From contig NW_026893850.1 in the NCBI RefSeq assembly GCF_032452875.1, forward strand, positions 248,001 to 312,000: 64,000 nucleotides of DNA, given 5' to 3'. Source of the stretch: Bos javanicus. Taxonomy: Eukaryota; Chordata; Mammalia; Artiodactyla; Bovidae. Position 1 is the first letter of the stretch; each line of letters begins with the position of its first letter. The notes under the pieces are model-generated. The model worked only from the letters and a program-made list of their open reading frames with translations. It had not been told where the DNA came from and did not search any database. Of this stretch, positions 27,352-42,470 are shown one piece after another. The translations under genes and the position numbers were made by a program.

Positions 27352-28201
27352 CCTGATCACGTGACTGAGCATGCACTGTTCACGTGGCTGATCACACACT
27401 GATCACGTGACTGATCATGCACTGATCACGTGACTGATCATGCACTGATCACGTGGCTGATCATGCACTGATCACGTGGCTGATCATGCACTGATCACGT
27501 GGCTGATCATGCACTGATCACGTGACTGATCATGCACTGATCACGTGACTGATCATGCACTGATCACGTGGCTATCATGCACTGATCACGTGGCTGATCA
27601 TGCACTGATCACGTGCTGATCATGCACTGATCACGTGACTGATCATGCACTGATCACGTGACTGATCATGCACTGATCACGTGGCTATCATGCACTGATC
27701 ACGTGGCTGATCATGCACTGATCACGTGGCTGATCATGCACTGATCACGTGGCTGATCATGCACTGATCACGTGACTGATCATGCACTGATCACGTGACT
27801 GATCATGCACTGATCACGTGGCTATCATGCACTGCTCACGTGGCTGATCATGCAATGATCACGTAGCTACCATGTACAGGTCACGTGAATGATCATACAC
27901 CCATCAGGTGACTGATCATGCACTGATCACGTGGCTATCATGCACTGATCACGTGACTGATCATGCACTGATCACGTCTATATCATGCACTGATCACATG
28001 ACTGCCCATGCACTGATCACGTGGATGATCATACACTAATCATGTGACAGATCATGCACTGATCACGTGGCTGATCATGCACTGATACCGTGACTGAGCA
28101 TGGACTGATCACATGACTATCATGTAGTGATCACGTGACTTAATGGCGCTGATCATGTGACTGATCATGCGCTGATCATGTTTGCTATCATACACTGATC
28201 A

Positions 28202-28444
28202 TGTGCCTCTGGAGGCAATAAACAAAGAGCTGAGTAGGCACGAATCAAACAGTCAGCAGGCAATAATCATGGAACTCAGCTGTGAGGAATCATGCTGCTC
28301 AGCTGGCAATAATCAAGCAGCTGAGCAGGCAGGAATTACGCAGCACAGCTGGCAATTGTCAAGCAGATGACAGGCAGGAATCGTGCAGCTCAGCTGGCAA
28401 TTGTCAAGCAGATGAGCAGACAGTAATCACGCAGCTCAGCAGGC
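28202..28444 (+). repeat. Leader-derived block, type A (243 bp)
   Basis: Type A with the CTTAATGGCGCTG lead-in. It lies only 933 bp before the next A block. Confidence 0.9.
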
Positions 28445-29134
28445 CCTGATCACGTGACTGAGCATGCACTGTTCACGTGGCTGATCATACACTGATCACG
28501 TGATTGATCATGCACTGATCACTTGGATATCATGCACTGATCACGTGGCTGATCATACACTGTTCACGTGTCTGACCATGCACTGATCACGTGGCTGATC
28601 ATACACTGCTCACGTAACTGATCATGCACTGATCACGTGGCTATCATGCACTGATCACGTGGCTGATCATGCACTGATCACGTGGCTGATCACACCTGTC
28701 ACATGACATATCATGCACTGATCACGTGGCTGATCATACACTGATCACGTGACTGATCATGCACTGATCACGTGGCTATCATGCACTGATCACGTGGCTG
28801 TCATGGAATGATCACGTAGCTACCATATACTGGTCACGTGACTGATCATGCACTGATCACGTAACTGATCATGCACTGATCACGTGGCTGATCATGCACT
28901 GATCACGTGACTGATCATGCACTGATCACGTGGCTGATCATGCACTGATCACGTGACTGATCATGCACTGATCACGTGACTGATCATGCACTGATCACGT
29001 GGCTGATCATGCACTGATCACGTGGCTGATCATGCACTGATCACGTAGCTACCATGTACTGATCACGTGACTGATCATGCACTGATCACGTGACTGATCA
29101 TGCACTGATCATGTTTGCTATCATACACTGATCA

Positions 29135-29377
29135 TGTGCCTCTGGAGGCAATAAACAAAGAGCTGAGTAGGCACGAATCAAACAGTCAGCAGGCAATAAT
29201 CATGGAACTCAGCTGTGAGGAATCATGCTGCTCAGCTGGCAATAATCAAGCAGCTGAGCAGGCAGGAATTACGCAGCACAGCTGGCAATTGTCAAGCAGA
29301 TGACAGGCAGGAATCGTGCAGCTCAGCTGGCAATTGTCAAGCAGATGAGCAGACAGTAATCACGCAGCTCAGCAGGC
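29135..29377 (+). repeat. Leader-derived block, type A (243 bp)
   Basis: Partner of 24,808 in the second 4.33-kb unit, with the same plain-satellite lead-in. Confidence 0.9.
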
Positions 29378-31442
29378 CCTGATCACGTGACTGATCATGC
29401 ACTGTTCACGTGGCTGATCATACACTGATCACGTGACTGATCATGCACTGATCACTTGGATATCATGCACTGATCACGTGGCTGATCATACACTGATCAC
29501 GTGTCTGACCATGCACTGATCACGTGGCTGATCATGCACTGATCACGTAACTGATCATGCACTGATCACGTGGCTATCATGCACTGATCACGTGGCTGAT
29601 CATGCACTGATCACGTGGCTGATCACACACCTGTCACGTGACTATCATGCACTGATCACGTGGCATCATGCACTGATCACGTGGCTGATCATACACTGAT
29701 CACGTGACTGATCATGCACTGATCACGTGGCTATCATGCACTGCTCACGTGGCTGTCATGCAATGATCACGTAGCTACCATGTACTGTCACGTGACTGAT
29801 CATGCACTGATCACGTAATTGATCATGCACTGATCACGTGGCTGATCATGCACTGATCACGTGACTGATCATGCACTGATCACGTGACTGATCATGCACT
29901 GATCACGTGGCTATCATGCACTGATCACGTGGCTGATCATGCACTGATCACGTAGCAACCATGCACTGGTCACGTGACTGATCATGCACTGATCACGTGG
30001 CTGATCATGCACTGATCACGTGACTGATCATGCACTGATCACGTGACTGATCATGCACTGATCACGTGGCTATCATGCACTGATCACGTGGCTGATCATG
30101 CACTGATCACGTAGCTATCATGCACTGGTCACGTGACTGATCATGCACTGATCACGTAACTGATCATGCACTGATCACGTGGCTGATCATGCACTGATCA
30201 CGTGGCTGATCACACATGATCACGTGACTGATCATGCACTGATCACGTGGCTATCATGCACTGATCACGTGGCTGATCATGCACTGATCACGTGGCTATC
30301 ATGCACTGATCACGTGGCTGATCATGCACTGATCACGTGACTGATCATGCACTGATCACGTGGCTGATCATGCACTGATCACGTGGCTATCATGCACTGA
30401 TCACGTGGCTGATCATGCAATGATCACGTAGCTACCATATACTGGTCACGTGACTGATCATGCACTGATCACGTCAATGATCATGCACTGATCACGTGAC
30501 TGATCATGCACTGATCACGTGACTGATCATGCACTGATCACGTGGCTATCATGCACTGATCACGTGGCTGATCATGCACTGATCACGTAGCAACCATGTA
30601 TGGTCACGTGACTGATCATGCACTGATCACGTATTGATCATGCACTGATCACGTGGCTGATCATGCACTGATCACGTGGCTGATCACACATGATCACGTG
30701 ACTGATCATGCACTGATCACGTGGCTGATCATGCACTGATCACGTGGCTGATCATGCACTGATCACGTGGCTATCATGCACTGATCACGTGGCTGATCAT
30801 GCACTGATCACGTAGCTATCATGCACTGATCACGTGACTGATCATGCACTGATCACGTGACTGATCATGCACTGATCACGTGGCTGATCATGCACTGATC
30901 GTGGCTGATCACACTGATCACGTGACTGATCATGCACTGATCACGTGACTGATCATGCACTGATCACGTGGCTATCATGCACTGATCACGTGGATCACAT
31001 GCACTGATCACGTGGCTGATCACACACTGATCACGTGACTGATCATGCACTGATCACGTGGCTATCATGCACTGATCACGTGGCTATCATGCACTGATCA
31101 CGTGGCTGATCATGCACTGATCACGTAGCTATCATGCACTGATCACGTGACTGATCATGCACTGATCACGTGACTGATCATGCACTGATCACGTGACTGA
31201 TCATGCACTGATCACGTGACTGATCATGCACTGATCACGTGACTGATCATGCACTGATCACGTGGCTATCATGCACTGATCACGTGGCTGATCATGCAAT
31301 GATCACGCAGCTACCATGCACTGATCACGTGACTGATCATGCACTGATCACATAATTGATCATGCACTGATCACGTGGCTTATCATGCACTGATCATGTG
31401 ACTGATCATGTGCTGATCATGTTTGGTGTCATACACTGATCA

Positions 31443-31681
31443 TGTGCCTCTGGAGGCAATGAACATAGAGCTGAGTAGGCAGGAATCAGTCAGCAGGCTA
31501 TAATCATGGAACTCAGCTCTGAGAAATCATGCTGCACAGCTGGCAATAATCAAGTAGATGAGCAGGCAGGAATTACGCAGCACAGCTGGCAATTGTCAAG
31601 CAGATGACAGGCAGGAATCATGCAGCTCAGCTGGCAATTGTCAAGCAGATGAGCAGACAGTAATCACGCAGCTCAGCAGGC
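31443..31681 (+). repeat. Leader-derived block, type B (239 bp)
   Basis: Partner of 27,113. It has CTGCACAGC where the others have CTGCTCAGC, and keeps CACAGCTGG. Confidence 0.88.
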
Positions 31682-32527
31682 CCTGATCACGTGACTGAGC
31701 ATGCACTGTTCACGTGGCTGATCACACACTGATCACGTGACTGATCATGCACTGATCACGTGACTGATCATGCACTGATCACGTGGCTGATCATGCACTG
31801 ATCACGTGGCTGATCATGCACTGATCACGTGGCTGATCATGCACTGATCACGTGACTGATCATGCACTGATCACGTGACTGATCATGCACTGATCACGTG
31901 GCTATCATGCACTGATCACGTGGCTGATCATGCACTGATCACGCTGATCATGCACTGATCACGTGACTGATCATGCACTGATCACGTGACTGATCATGCA
32001 CTGATCACGTGGCTATCATGCACTGATCACGTGGCTGATCATGCACTGATCACGTGGCTGATCATGCACTGATCACGTGGCTGATCATGCACTGATCACG
32101 TGACTGATCATGCACTGATCACGTGACTGATCATGCACTGATCACGTGGCTATCATGCACTGCTCACGTGGCTGATCATGCAATGATCACGTAGCTACCA
32201 TGTACAGGTCACGTGAATGATCATACACCCATCAGGTGACTGATCATGCACTGATCACGTGGCTATCATGCACTGATCACGACTGATCATGCACTGATCA
32301 CGTCTATATCATGCACTGATCACATGACTGCCCATGCACTGATCACGTGGATGATCATACACTAATCATGTGACAGATCATGCACTGATCACGTGGCTGA
32401 TCATGCACTGATACCGTGACTGAGCATGGACTGATCACATGACTATCATGTAGTGATCACGTGACTTAATGGCGCTGATCATGTGACTGATCATGCGCTG
32501 ATCATGTTTGCTATCATACACTGATCA

Positions 32528-32770
32528 TGTGCCTCTGGAGGCAATAAACAAAGAGCTGAGTAGGCACGAATCAAACAGTCAGCAGGCAATAATCATGGAA
32601 CTCAGCTGTGAGGAATCATGCTGCTCAGCTGGCAATAATCAAGCAGCTGAGCAGGCAGGAATTACGCAGCACAGCTGGCAATTGTCAAGCAGATGACAGG
32701 CAGGAATCGTGCAGCTCAGCTGGCAATTGTCAAGCAGATGAGCAGACAGTAATCACGCAGCTCAGCAGGC
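32528..32770 (+). repeat. Leader-derived block, type A (243 bp)
   Basis: Partner of 28,202 at an offset of 4,326 bp. Confidence 0.9.
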
Positions 32771-34981
32771 CCTGATCACGTGACTGAGCATGCACTGTTC
32801 ACGTGGCTGATCATACACTGATCACGTGATTGATCATGCACTGATCACTTGGATATCATGCACTGATCACGTGGCTGATCATACACTGTTCACGTGTCTG
32901 ACCATGCACTGATCACGTGGCTGATCATACACTGCTCACGTAACTGATCATGCACTGATCACGTGGCTATCATGCACTGATCACGTGGCTGAACATGCAC
33001 TGTTCACGTGGCTGATCACACCTGTCACGTGACATATCATGCACTGATCACGTGGCTGATCATACACTGCTCACGTAACTCATCATGCACACATCACGTG
33101 GCTATCATGCACTGCTCACGTGGCTCGTCATGGAATGATCACGTAGCTACCATATACTGGTCACGTGACTGATCATGCACAGATCACGTAAATGATCATG
33201 CACTGTTTACGTGACTGATCATGTACTGATCACGTGACTGATCATGCACTGATCACGTGGCTGATCATGCACTGATCACGTGGCTGATCATGCACTGATC
33301 ACGTGGCTGATCATGCACTGATCACGTGACTGATCATGCACTGATCACGTGGCTGATCATGCACTGATCACGTGGCTATCATGCACTGATCACGTGGCTG
33401 ATCATGCACTGATCACGTGACTGATCATGCACTGATCACGTGACTAATCATGCACTGATCACGTGGCTATCATGCACTGATCACGTGGATATCATGCACT
33501 GATCACGTGGCTGATCACACACGTATCACGTGACTGATCATGCACTGATCACGTGGCTATCATGCACTGATCACGTGGCTGATCATGCACTGATCACGTA
33601 GCTACCATGCACTGATCACGTGACTGATCATGCACTGATCACGTAACTGATCATGCACTGATCACGTGACTGATCATGCACTGATCACGTGGCTATCATG
33701 CACTGATCACGTGGCTGATCATGCACTGATCACGCAACTACCATGTACTGATCACGTGACTGATCATGCACTGATCACGTAACTGATCATGCACTGATCA
33801 CGTGGCTATCATGCACTGATCACGTGGCTGATCATGCACTGATCACGTGACTGATCATGCACTGATCACGTAACTGATCATGCACTGATCACGTGGCTGA
33901 TCATGCACTGATCACGTGGCTATCATGCACTGATCACGTGGCTGATCATGCACTGATCACGTGACTGATCATGCACTGATCACGTGACTGATCATGCACT
34001 GATCACGTGACTGATCATGCACTGATCACGTGGCTGATCATGCACTGATCACGTGGCTGATCATGCACTGATCACGTGACTGATCATGCACTGATCACGT
34101 GGCTATCATGCACTGATCACGTGGCTGATCATGCACTGATCACGTGGCTATCATGCACTGATCACGTGACTGATCATGCACTGATCACGTACTGATCATG
34201 CACTGATCACGTGACTGATCATGCACTGATCACGTGACTGATCATGCACTGATCACGTGACTGATCATGCACTGATCACGTGGCTATCATGCACTGATCA
34301 CGTGGCTGATCATGCACTGATCACGTAGCTACCATGCACTGATCACGTGACTGATCATGCACTGATCACGTACTGATCATGCACTGATCACGTGGCTGAT
34401 CATGCACTGATCACGTGGCTGATCATGCACTGATCACGTGACTGATCATGCACTGATCACGTGACTGATCATGCACTGATCACGTGGCTATCATGCACTG
34501 ATCACGTGGCTGATCATGCACTGATCACGTGCCTGATCATGCACTGATCACATGACTGATCATGCACTGATCACGTGACTGATCATGCACTGATCACGTG
34601 GCTATCATGCACTACTCACGTGGCTGATCATGCAATGATCATGTAGCTACCATGTACTGGTCACGTGACTGATCATACACTGATCAGGTGACTGATCATG
34701 CACTGATCACGTGGCTATCATGCACTGATCACGTGGCTGATCATGCACTGATCACGTGCCTGGTCATGCACTGATCACGTGACTGATCATGCACTGATCA
34801 CGTGGCTATCATGCACTGATCACGTGGCTGATCATGCACTGATCACGTGGCTGATCATGCACTGATACCGTGACTGAGCATGGACTGATCACATGACTAT
34901 CATGTAGTGATCACGTGACTTAATGGCGCTGATCATGTGACTGATCATGCGCTGATCATGTTTGCTATCAAACACTGATCA

Positions 34982-35224
34982 TGTGCCTCTGGAGGCAATA
35001 AACAAAGAGCTGAGTAGGCACGAATCAAACAGTCAGCAGGCAATAATCATGGAACTCAGCTGTGAGGAATCATGCTGCTCAGCTGGCAATAATCAAGCAG
35101 CTGAGCAGGCAGGAATTACGCAGCACAGCTGGCAATTGTCAAGCAGATGACAGGCAGGAATCGTGCAGCTCAGCTGGCAATTGTCAAGCAGATGAGCAGA
35201 CAGTAATCACGCAGCTCAGCAGGC
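34982..35224 (+). repeat. Leader-derived block, type A (243 bp)
   Basis: Type A with the lead-in variant ATCAAACACTG, which recurs at 38,774 and 44,232. Confidence 0.9.
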
Positions 35225-36070
35225 CCTGATCACGTGACTGAGCATGCACTGTTCACGTGGCTGATCATACACTGATCACGTAACTGATCATGCACTGATC
35301 ACGTGGCATCATGCACTGATCACGTGGCTGATCATACACTGCTCACGTAACTGATCATGCACTGATCACGTGGCTATCATGCACTGATCACGTGGCTGAT
35401 CATGCACTGATCACGTGGCTATCATGCACTGATCACGTGACTGATCATGCACTGATCACGTAAATGATCATGCACTGATCACGTGACTGATCATGCACTG
35501 ATCACGTGACTGATCATGCACTGATCACGTGGCTATCATGCACTGCTCACGTGGCTGATCATGCAACGATCACGTAGCAACCATGTACTGGTCACGTGAC
35601 TGATCATGCACTGATCACGTAATTGATCATGCACTGATCACGTGGCTGATCATGCACTGATCACGTGGCTGATCACACATGATCACGTGACTGATCATGC
35701 ACTGATCACGTGGCTATCATGCACTGATCACGTGGCTATCATGCACTGATCACGTGGCTATCATGTACTGATCACGTGGCTGATCACACACTGATCACAT
35801 GACTGATCATGCACTGATCACGTGGCTATCATGCACTGATCACGTGGCTGATCACACTGTATCACGTGACTGATCATGCACTGATCACGTGGCTGATCAT
35901 GCACTGATCACGTGGCTGATCATGCACTGATCACGTGGCTATCATGCACTGATCACGTGGCTGATCATGCACTGATCACATAATTGATCATGCACTGATC
36001 ACGTGGCTTATCATGCACTGATCATGTGACTGATCATGCACTGATCATGTCTGGTGTCATACACTGATCA

Positions 36071-36309
36071 TGTGCCTCTGGAGGCAATGAACATAGAGCT
36101 GAGTAAGCAGGAATCAGTCAGCAGGCTATAATCATGGAACTCAGCTCTGAGAAATCATGCTGCTCAGCTGGCAATAATCAAGTAGATGAGCAGGCAGGAA
36201 TTACGCAGCACAGGTGGCAATTGTCAAGCAGATGACAGGCAGGAATCCTGCAGATCAGCTGGCAATTGTCAAGCAGATGAGCAGACAGTAATCACGCAGC
36301 TCAGCAGGC
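36071..36309 (+). repeat. Leader-derived block, type B (239 bp)
   Basis: Type B with private changes GAGTAAGCAGG and AATCCTGCAGATCAG. Confidence 0.87.
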
Positions 36310-36704
36310 CCTGATCACGTGACTGAGCATGCACTGTTCACGTGGCTGATCACACACCTGTCACGTGACTGATCATGCACTGATCACGTGACTGATCATG
36401 CACTGATCACGTGGCTATCATGCACTGATCACGTAGTTGATCATGCACTGATCACGGGACTGATCATGCACTGATCACGGCGCTATCATGCACTGACTAC
36501 ATGACTCCACATGCACTGATCACGTGGATGATCATGCACTGATCACGTGACTGATCATGCACTGATCACGTGGCTGATCATGCACTGATCACGTGGCTGA
36601 TCATGCACTGATCACATGACTATCATGTAGTGATCACGTGACTTAATGGCACTGATCATGTGACTGACCATGTGCTGATCATGTTTGCTATCATACACTG
36701 ATCA

Positions 36705-36947
36705 TGTGCCTCTGGAGGCAATAAACAAAGAGCTGAGTAGGCACGAATCAAACAGTCAGCAGGCAATAATCATGGAACTCAGCTGTGAGGAATCATGCTG
36801 CTCAGCTGGCAATAATCAAGCAGCTGAGCAGGCAGGAATTACACAGCACAGCTGGCAATTGTGAAGCAGAGGACAGGCAGGAATCGTGCAGCTCAGCTGG
36901 CAATTGTCAAGCAGATGAGCAGACAGTAATCACGCAGCTCAGCAGGC
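36705..36947 (+). repeat. Leader-derived block, type A (243 bp), diverged
   Basis: Type A, but with TTACACAGC, TTGTGAAGC and GCAGAGGACAGG. These changes alter and extend past the frame end that is intact in other type A copies. Confidence 0.87.
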
Positions 36948-37273
36948 CCTGATCACGTGACTGAGCATGCACTGTTCACGTGGCTGATCATACACTGATC
37001 ACGTGGCTATCATGCACTGATCACGAGACTGATCATGCACTGATCACGTCTATATCATGCACTGATCACATGACTGCCCATGCACTGATCACGTGGCTGA
37101 TCATACACTAATCATGTGACAGATCATGCACTGATCACCTGGCTGATCATGCACTGATAATGTGACTGAGCATGGACTGATCACATGACTATCATGTAGT
37201 GATCACGTGACTTAATGGCGCTGATCATGTGACTGATCATGCGCTGATCATGTTTGCTATCATACACTGATCA

Positions 37274-37471
37274 TGTGCCTCTGGAGGCAATAAACAAAGA
37301 GCTCAGTAGGCACGAATCATACAGTCAGCAGGCAATAATCATGGAACTCAGGTGTGAGGAATCATGCTGCTCAGCTGGCAATAATCAAGCAGCTGAGCAG
37401 GCAGGAATTACGCAGCTCAGCTGGCAATTGTCAAGCAGATGAGCAGACAGTAATCACGCAGCTCAGCAGGC
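37274..37471 (+). repeat. Leader-derived block, type A short (198 bp)
   Basis: Type A with one 45-bp leader repeat deleted, plus GCTCAGTAGG and ATCATACAGTC. It retains the older GGTGTGAGG variant. Confidence 0.87.
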
Positions 37472-38773
37472 CCTGATCACGTGACTGAGCATGCACTGTT
37501 CACGTGGCTGATCATACACTGATCACGTGATTGATCATGCACTGATCACTTGGATATCATGCACTGATCACGTGGCTGATCATACACTGTTCACGTGTCT
37601 GACCATGCACTGATCACGTGGCTGATCATACTCTGCTCACGTAACTGATCATGCACTGATCACGTGGCTATCATGCACTGAATACGTGGCTGAACATGCA
37701 CTGTTCACGTGGCTGATCACACACCTGTCACGTGACATATCATGCACTGATTACGTGGCACTCATGCACTGATCACGTGGCTGATCTTGCTCTGCTCACG
37801 TAACTCATCATGCCCACATCACGTTTCTATCATGCACTGCTCACGTGGCTGTCATGGAATGATCACGTAGCTACCATATACTGGTCACGTGACTGATAAT
37901 GCACAGATCACGTATATGATCATGCACTGTTCACGTGACTGATCATGCACTGATCACGTGACTGATCATGCACTGATCACGTGGCTGATCATGCACTGAT
38001 CACGTAACTGATCATGCACTTATCATTTGGCTTTTCATGCACTGATCACGTGGCTGATCATACACTGATCACGTGACTGATCATGCACTGATCACGTGAC
38101 TGATCATGCACTGATCACGTGGCTATCATGCACTGATCACTTGGCTGGTCATACACTGATCACATGACTGATCATGCACTGTTCAGGTGACTGATCATGT
38201 ACAGATCACGTGAATAATCATGAAGTGATCACGTGGCTGATCCTGCAATGATCACATGGATATCATGCACTGATCACGTGGCTGATCACACATGATCACG
38301 TGACTGATCATGCACTGATCACGTGGCTATCATGCACTGATCACGTGGCTATCATGCACTGATCACGTGGCTGATCATGCACTGATCACGTGGCTATCAT
38401 GCACTACTCACGTGGCTGATCATGCAATGATCATGTAGCTACCATGTACCGGTCAGGTGACTGATCATACACTCATCAGGTGACGGATCGTGCACTGATC
38501 ACGTGTCTATCATGCACTGTTCACGTGGCTGATCATAGACTGATCACCTGCCTGGTCATGCACAGATCACGTGACAAATCATGAACTGATCACATAGCTA
38601 TCATGAACTGATCACCTGGCTGATCATGCACTGATCACGTGGCTGATCATGCACTGATACCGTGACTCAGCATGGACTGATCACATGACTATCATGTAGT
38701 GATCACGTGACTTAATGGCGCTGATCATGTGACTGATCATGCGCTGATCATGTTTGCTATCAAACACTGATCG

Positions 38774-39016
38774 TGTGCCTCTGGAGGCAATAAACAAAGA
38801 GCTGAGTAGGCACGAATCAAACAGTCAGCAGGCAATAATCATGGAACTCAGCTGTGAGGAATCATGCTGCTCAGCTGGCAATAATCAAGCAGCTGAGCAG
38901 GCAGGAATTACGCAGCACAGCTGGCAATTGTCAAGCAGATGACAGGCAGGAATCGTGCAGCTCAGCTGGCAATTGTCAAGCAGATGAGCAGACAGTAATC
39001 ACGCAGCTCAGCAGGC
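38774..39016 (+). repeat. Leader-derived block, type A (243 bp)
   Basis: Type A, first block of the 5.4-kb HOR. The bases just before it read GATCG, not GATCA, a variant shared with 44,232. Confidence 0.9.
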
Positions 39017-40966
39017 CCAGATCACGTGACTGAGCATGCACTGCTCACGTGGCTGATCATACACTGCTCACGTAACTGATCATGCACTGATCACGTGGCA
39101 CTCATGCACTGATCACGTGGCTGATCATACTCTGCTCACGTAACTCATCATGTACACATCACGTGGCTATCATGCACTGCTCACCTGGCTCGTCATGGAA
39201 CGATCACATAGCTACCATATACTGGTCACGTGACTGATCATGCACAGATCACGTGAATGATCATGCACTGTTCACGTGACTGATCATGTACTGATCACGT
39301 GACTGATCATGCACTGAACACTTGGCTATCATGCTCTGCTCACGTGGCTGATCATGCAACGACCACGTAGCAACCATGTACTGGTCAGGTGACTGATCAT
39401 GCACTGATCACATAATTGATCCTGCACTGATCACGTGGCTCATCATGCACAGATCACGTGGCTGATCACACATGATCACGTGACTGATCATGCACTGATC
39501 ACGTGGCTCTCATGCACTGATCACGTGGCTATCATGCACTGATCACGTGGATATCATGCACTGATCACGTGGCTGATCACACACCTGTCACGTGACTGAT
39601 CATGCACTGATTACGTGGCACTCATGCACTGATCACGTGGCTGATCTTACTCTGCTCACGTACCTCATCATGCCCACATCACGTTTCTATCATGCACTGC
39701 TCACGTGGCTCGTCATGGAATGATCACGTAGCTACCATATACTGGTCACGTGACTGATAATGCACAGATCACGTAAATGATCATGCACTGTTCACGTGAC
39801 TGATCATGTACTGATCACGTGACTGATCATGCACTGATCACGTGGCTGATCATGCACTGATCACGTAATTGATCATGCACTTATCATTTGGCTTTTCATG
39901 CACTGATCACGTGGCTGATCATACACTGATCACGTGACTGATCATGCACTGATCACGTGACTGATCATGCACTGATCACGTGGCTATCATGCACTGATCA
40001 CTTGGCTGGTCATACACTGATCACATGACTGATCATGCACTGTTCAGGTGACTGATCATGCACAGAGCACGTGAATAATCATGAAGTGATCACGTGGCTA
40101 TCCTGCAATGATCACGTGGATATCATGCACTGATCACGTGGCTGATCACACATGTATCACGTGACTGATCATGCACTGATCACGTGACTGAACATGCACT
40201 GATCACGTGGCTATCATGCACTGATCACGTGGCTATCATGCTCTGCTCACGTGGCTGATCATGCAACGATCACGTAGCAACCATGTACTGGTCTCGTGAC
40301 TGATCATGCACTGATCACTTAATTGATCCTGCACTGATCACGTGGCTCATCACGCATTGATCCGGTGGCTGTTCACACACGTATCACGTGACTGATCAAT
40401 TACAGATCACGTGACTAATCATGAAATGATCACGTGGCTATCCTGCACTGATCACGTGGATATCATGCACTGATCACGTGAACGATCACACACGTATCAC
40501 GTGACTGATCTTGCACTGATCACGTGGCTATCATGCACTGATCACGTGGCTATCATTCACTGATATCATGCACTGGTCACGTGGCTGATCACACACGTAT
40601 CACGTGACTGACCATACACTGATCACGTGGCTATCATGCACAGATCACGTGGCTTATCATGCAATGATCAGGTAGCTAACATGTACTGGTCACGTGACTG
40701 ATCATGCACTGATCACGTGGCTGATCATGCACTGATCACGTGACTGACCATGCACTGATCACGTGGCTGATCATGCACTGATCACGTGGCTATCATGCAC
40801 TGCTCACGTGGCTGATCATGCAATGATCACGCAGCAACCATGTACTGGTCACATGACTGATCATGCACTGATCACGTAATTGATCATGCAATGATCACCT
40901 GGCTTATCATGCATTGATTATGTGATTCATCATGTGTTGATCATGTTTGCTTTCATACACTGATCA

Positions 40967-41201
40967 TGTGCCTCTGGAGGCAATGAACAAAGAGCTGAGT
41001 AGGCAGGAATCAGTAGGCAATAATCATGGAACTCAGCTCTGAGAAATCATGCTGCTCAGCTGGCAATAATCAAGTAGATGAGCAGGCAGGAATTATGCAG
41101 CACAGGTGGCAATTGTCAAGGAGATGACAGGCAGGAATCGTACAGCTCAGCTGGCAATTGTCAAGCAGATGAGCAGACTGTAATCACGAAGCTCAGGAAG
41201 C
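40967..41201 (+). repeat. Leader-derived block, type B short end (235 bp)
   Basis: Type B with CAGTAGGCAATAATC replacing the longer form, plus ATTATGCAGC, and an end reading CAGGAAGC. Confidence 0.87.
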
Positions 41202-42227
41202 CCGGATCACGTGACTGAGCATGCACTGTTCACGTTGCTGATCACACACCTATCACGTGAATGATCATGCACTGATCACGTGGCTCTCATGCACAGATCA
41301 CGTGATTGGGCATGCACTGATCACGTAATTGTATGCACTGCTCACGTGGCTATCATGCACTGATGACGTGGCTGATCATGCACTGATCATGTGACTGATC
41401 ATGCACTGATCATGTAGCTATCTTGCACTGGTCACTTGGCTGATCATACATTCATCACGGAACTGATCGTGCACTGATCACTTGGATATCATGCACTGAT
41501 CACGTGACTGATCATGCACTGATCACGTGACTGATCATGCACTGATCACGTGACTGATCATGCACTGATCACGTGGCTATCATGCACTGATCACTTGGCT
41601 GTTCATACACTGATCACGCAGCTACCATGTACTGGTCACGTGACTGGTCATGCACTGATGACGTTATTGATCATGCACTGATCACGTGGCTATCATGCAC
41701 TGATCACATGGCTGGTCATACACTGATCACGTGCCTGGTCATGCACAGATTATATGACTGATCATGCACTAATCACGTCACTGATCATGCACTGATCACG
41801 TGGCTATCATGCACTACTCACGTGGCTGATCATGCAAAATTCATGTAGCTACCATGTACTGGTCACGTGACTGATCATACACCCATCAGGTGACTGATCA
41901 TGCACTGATCACGTGGCTATCATGCACTGTTCACGTGGCTGATCATACACTGATCACCTGCCTGGTCATGCACAGATCACGTTACTAATCATGCACTCAT
42001 CACGTAGCAGTCATTCACTGATCACCTGGCTGATTATGCACTGATCACGTGGCTATCATGCAATGATCACGTGGCTATCATGCACTGATCACGTGGCTGA
42101 TCATGCACTGATACCGTGACTGAGCATGGACTGATCACATGACTATCATGTAGTGATCACGTGACTTAATGGCGCTGACCATGTGACTGATCATGCGTTG
42201 AGCATGTTTGCTATCATACACTGATCA

Positions 42228-42470
42228 TGTGCCTCTGGAGGCAATAAACAAAGAGCTGAGTTGGCACGAATCAAACAGTCAGCAGGCAATAATCATGGAA
42301 CTCAGCTGTGAGGAATCATGCTGCTCAGCTGGCAATAATCAAGCAGCTGAGCAGGCAGGAATTACACAGCACAGCTGGCAATTGTCAAGCAGATGACAGG
42401 CAGGAATCATTCAGCTCAGCTGGCAATTGTCAAGCAGATGAGCACACAGTAATCACGCAGCTCAGCAGGC
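42228..42470 (+). repeat. Leader-derived block, type A (243 bp)
   Basis: Type A with GAGTTGGCACG, ATTACACAGC and AATCATTCAG. The first two are shared with 47,617. Confidence 0.88.

Larger units (their letters stand above)
24808..29134 (+). repeat. 4.33-kb higher-order repeat, copy 1
   Basis: Unit of 4,327 bp: A block (24,808), about 2.06 kb of satellite, B block (27,113), A block (28,202), then 0.69 kb of satellite. The next unit repeats this order at 29,135, 31,443 and 32,528, offsets of 4,326-4,330 bp. All intervening DNA is E-box satellite. Confidence 0.88.
29135..33461 (+). repeat. 4.33-kb higher-order repeat, copy 2
   Basis: Second copy of the A-B-A unit (blocks 29,135, 31,443, 32,528). 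The right end is set by assuming the same length as copy 1. Past about 33,240 the sequence no longer follows copy 1 closely, so the last 200 bp are uncertain. Confidence 0.75.
33462..38773 (+). repeat. Mosaic satellite segment, no clear HOR
   Basis: E-box satellite with four blocks (A 34,982; B 36,071; A 36,705; A 37,274) at irregular spacing. The units become more variable beyond about 37,500 (TCATTTGGC, ATTACGTGG, CTGATAATG). About 37,727-38,300 reappears at 39,587-40,150, an offset of about 1.86 kb. Confidence 0.75.
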
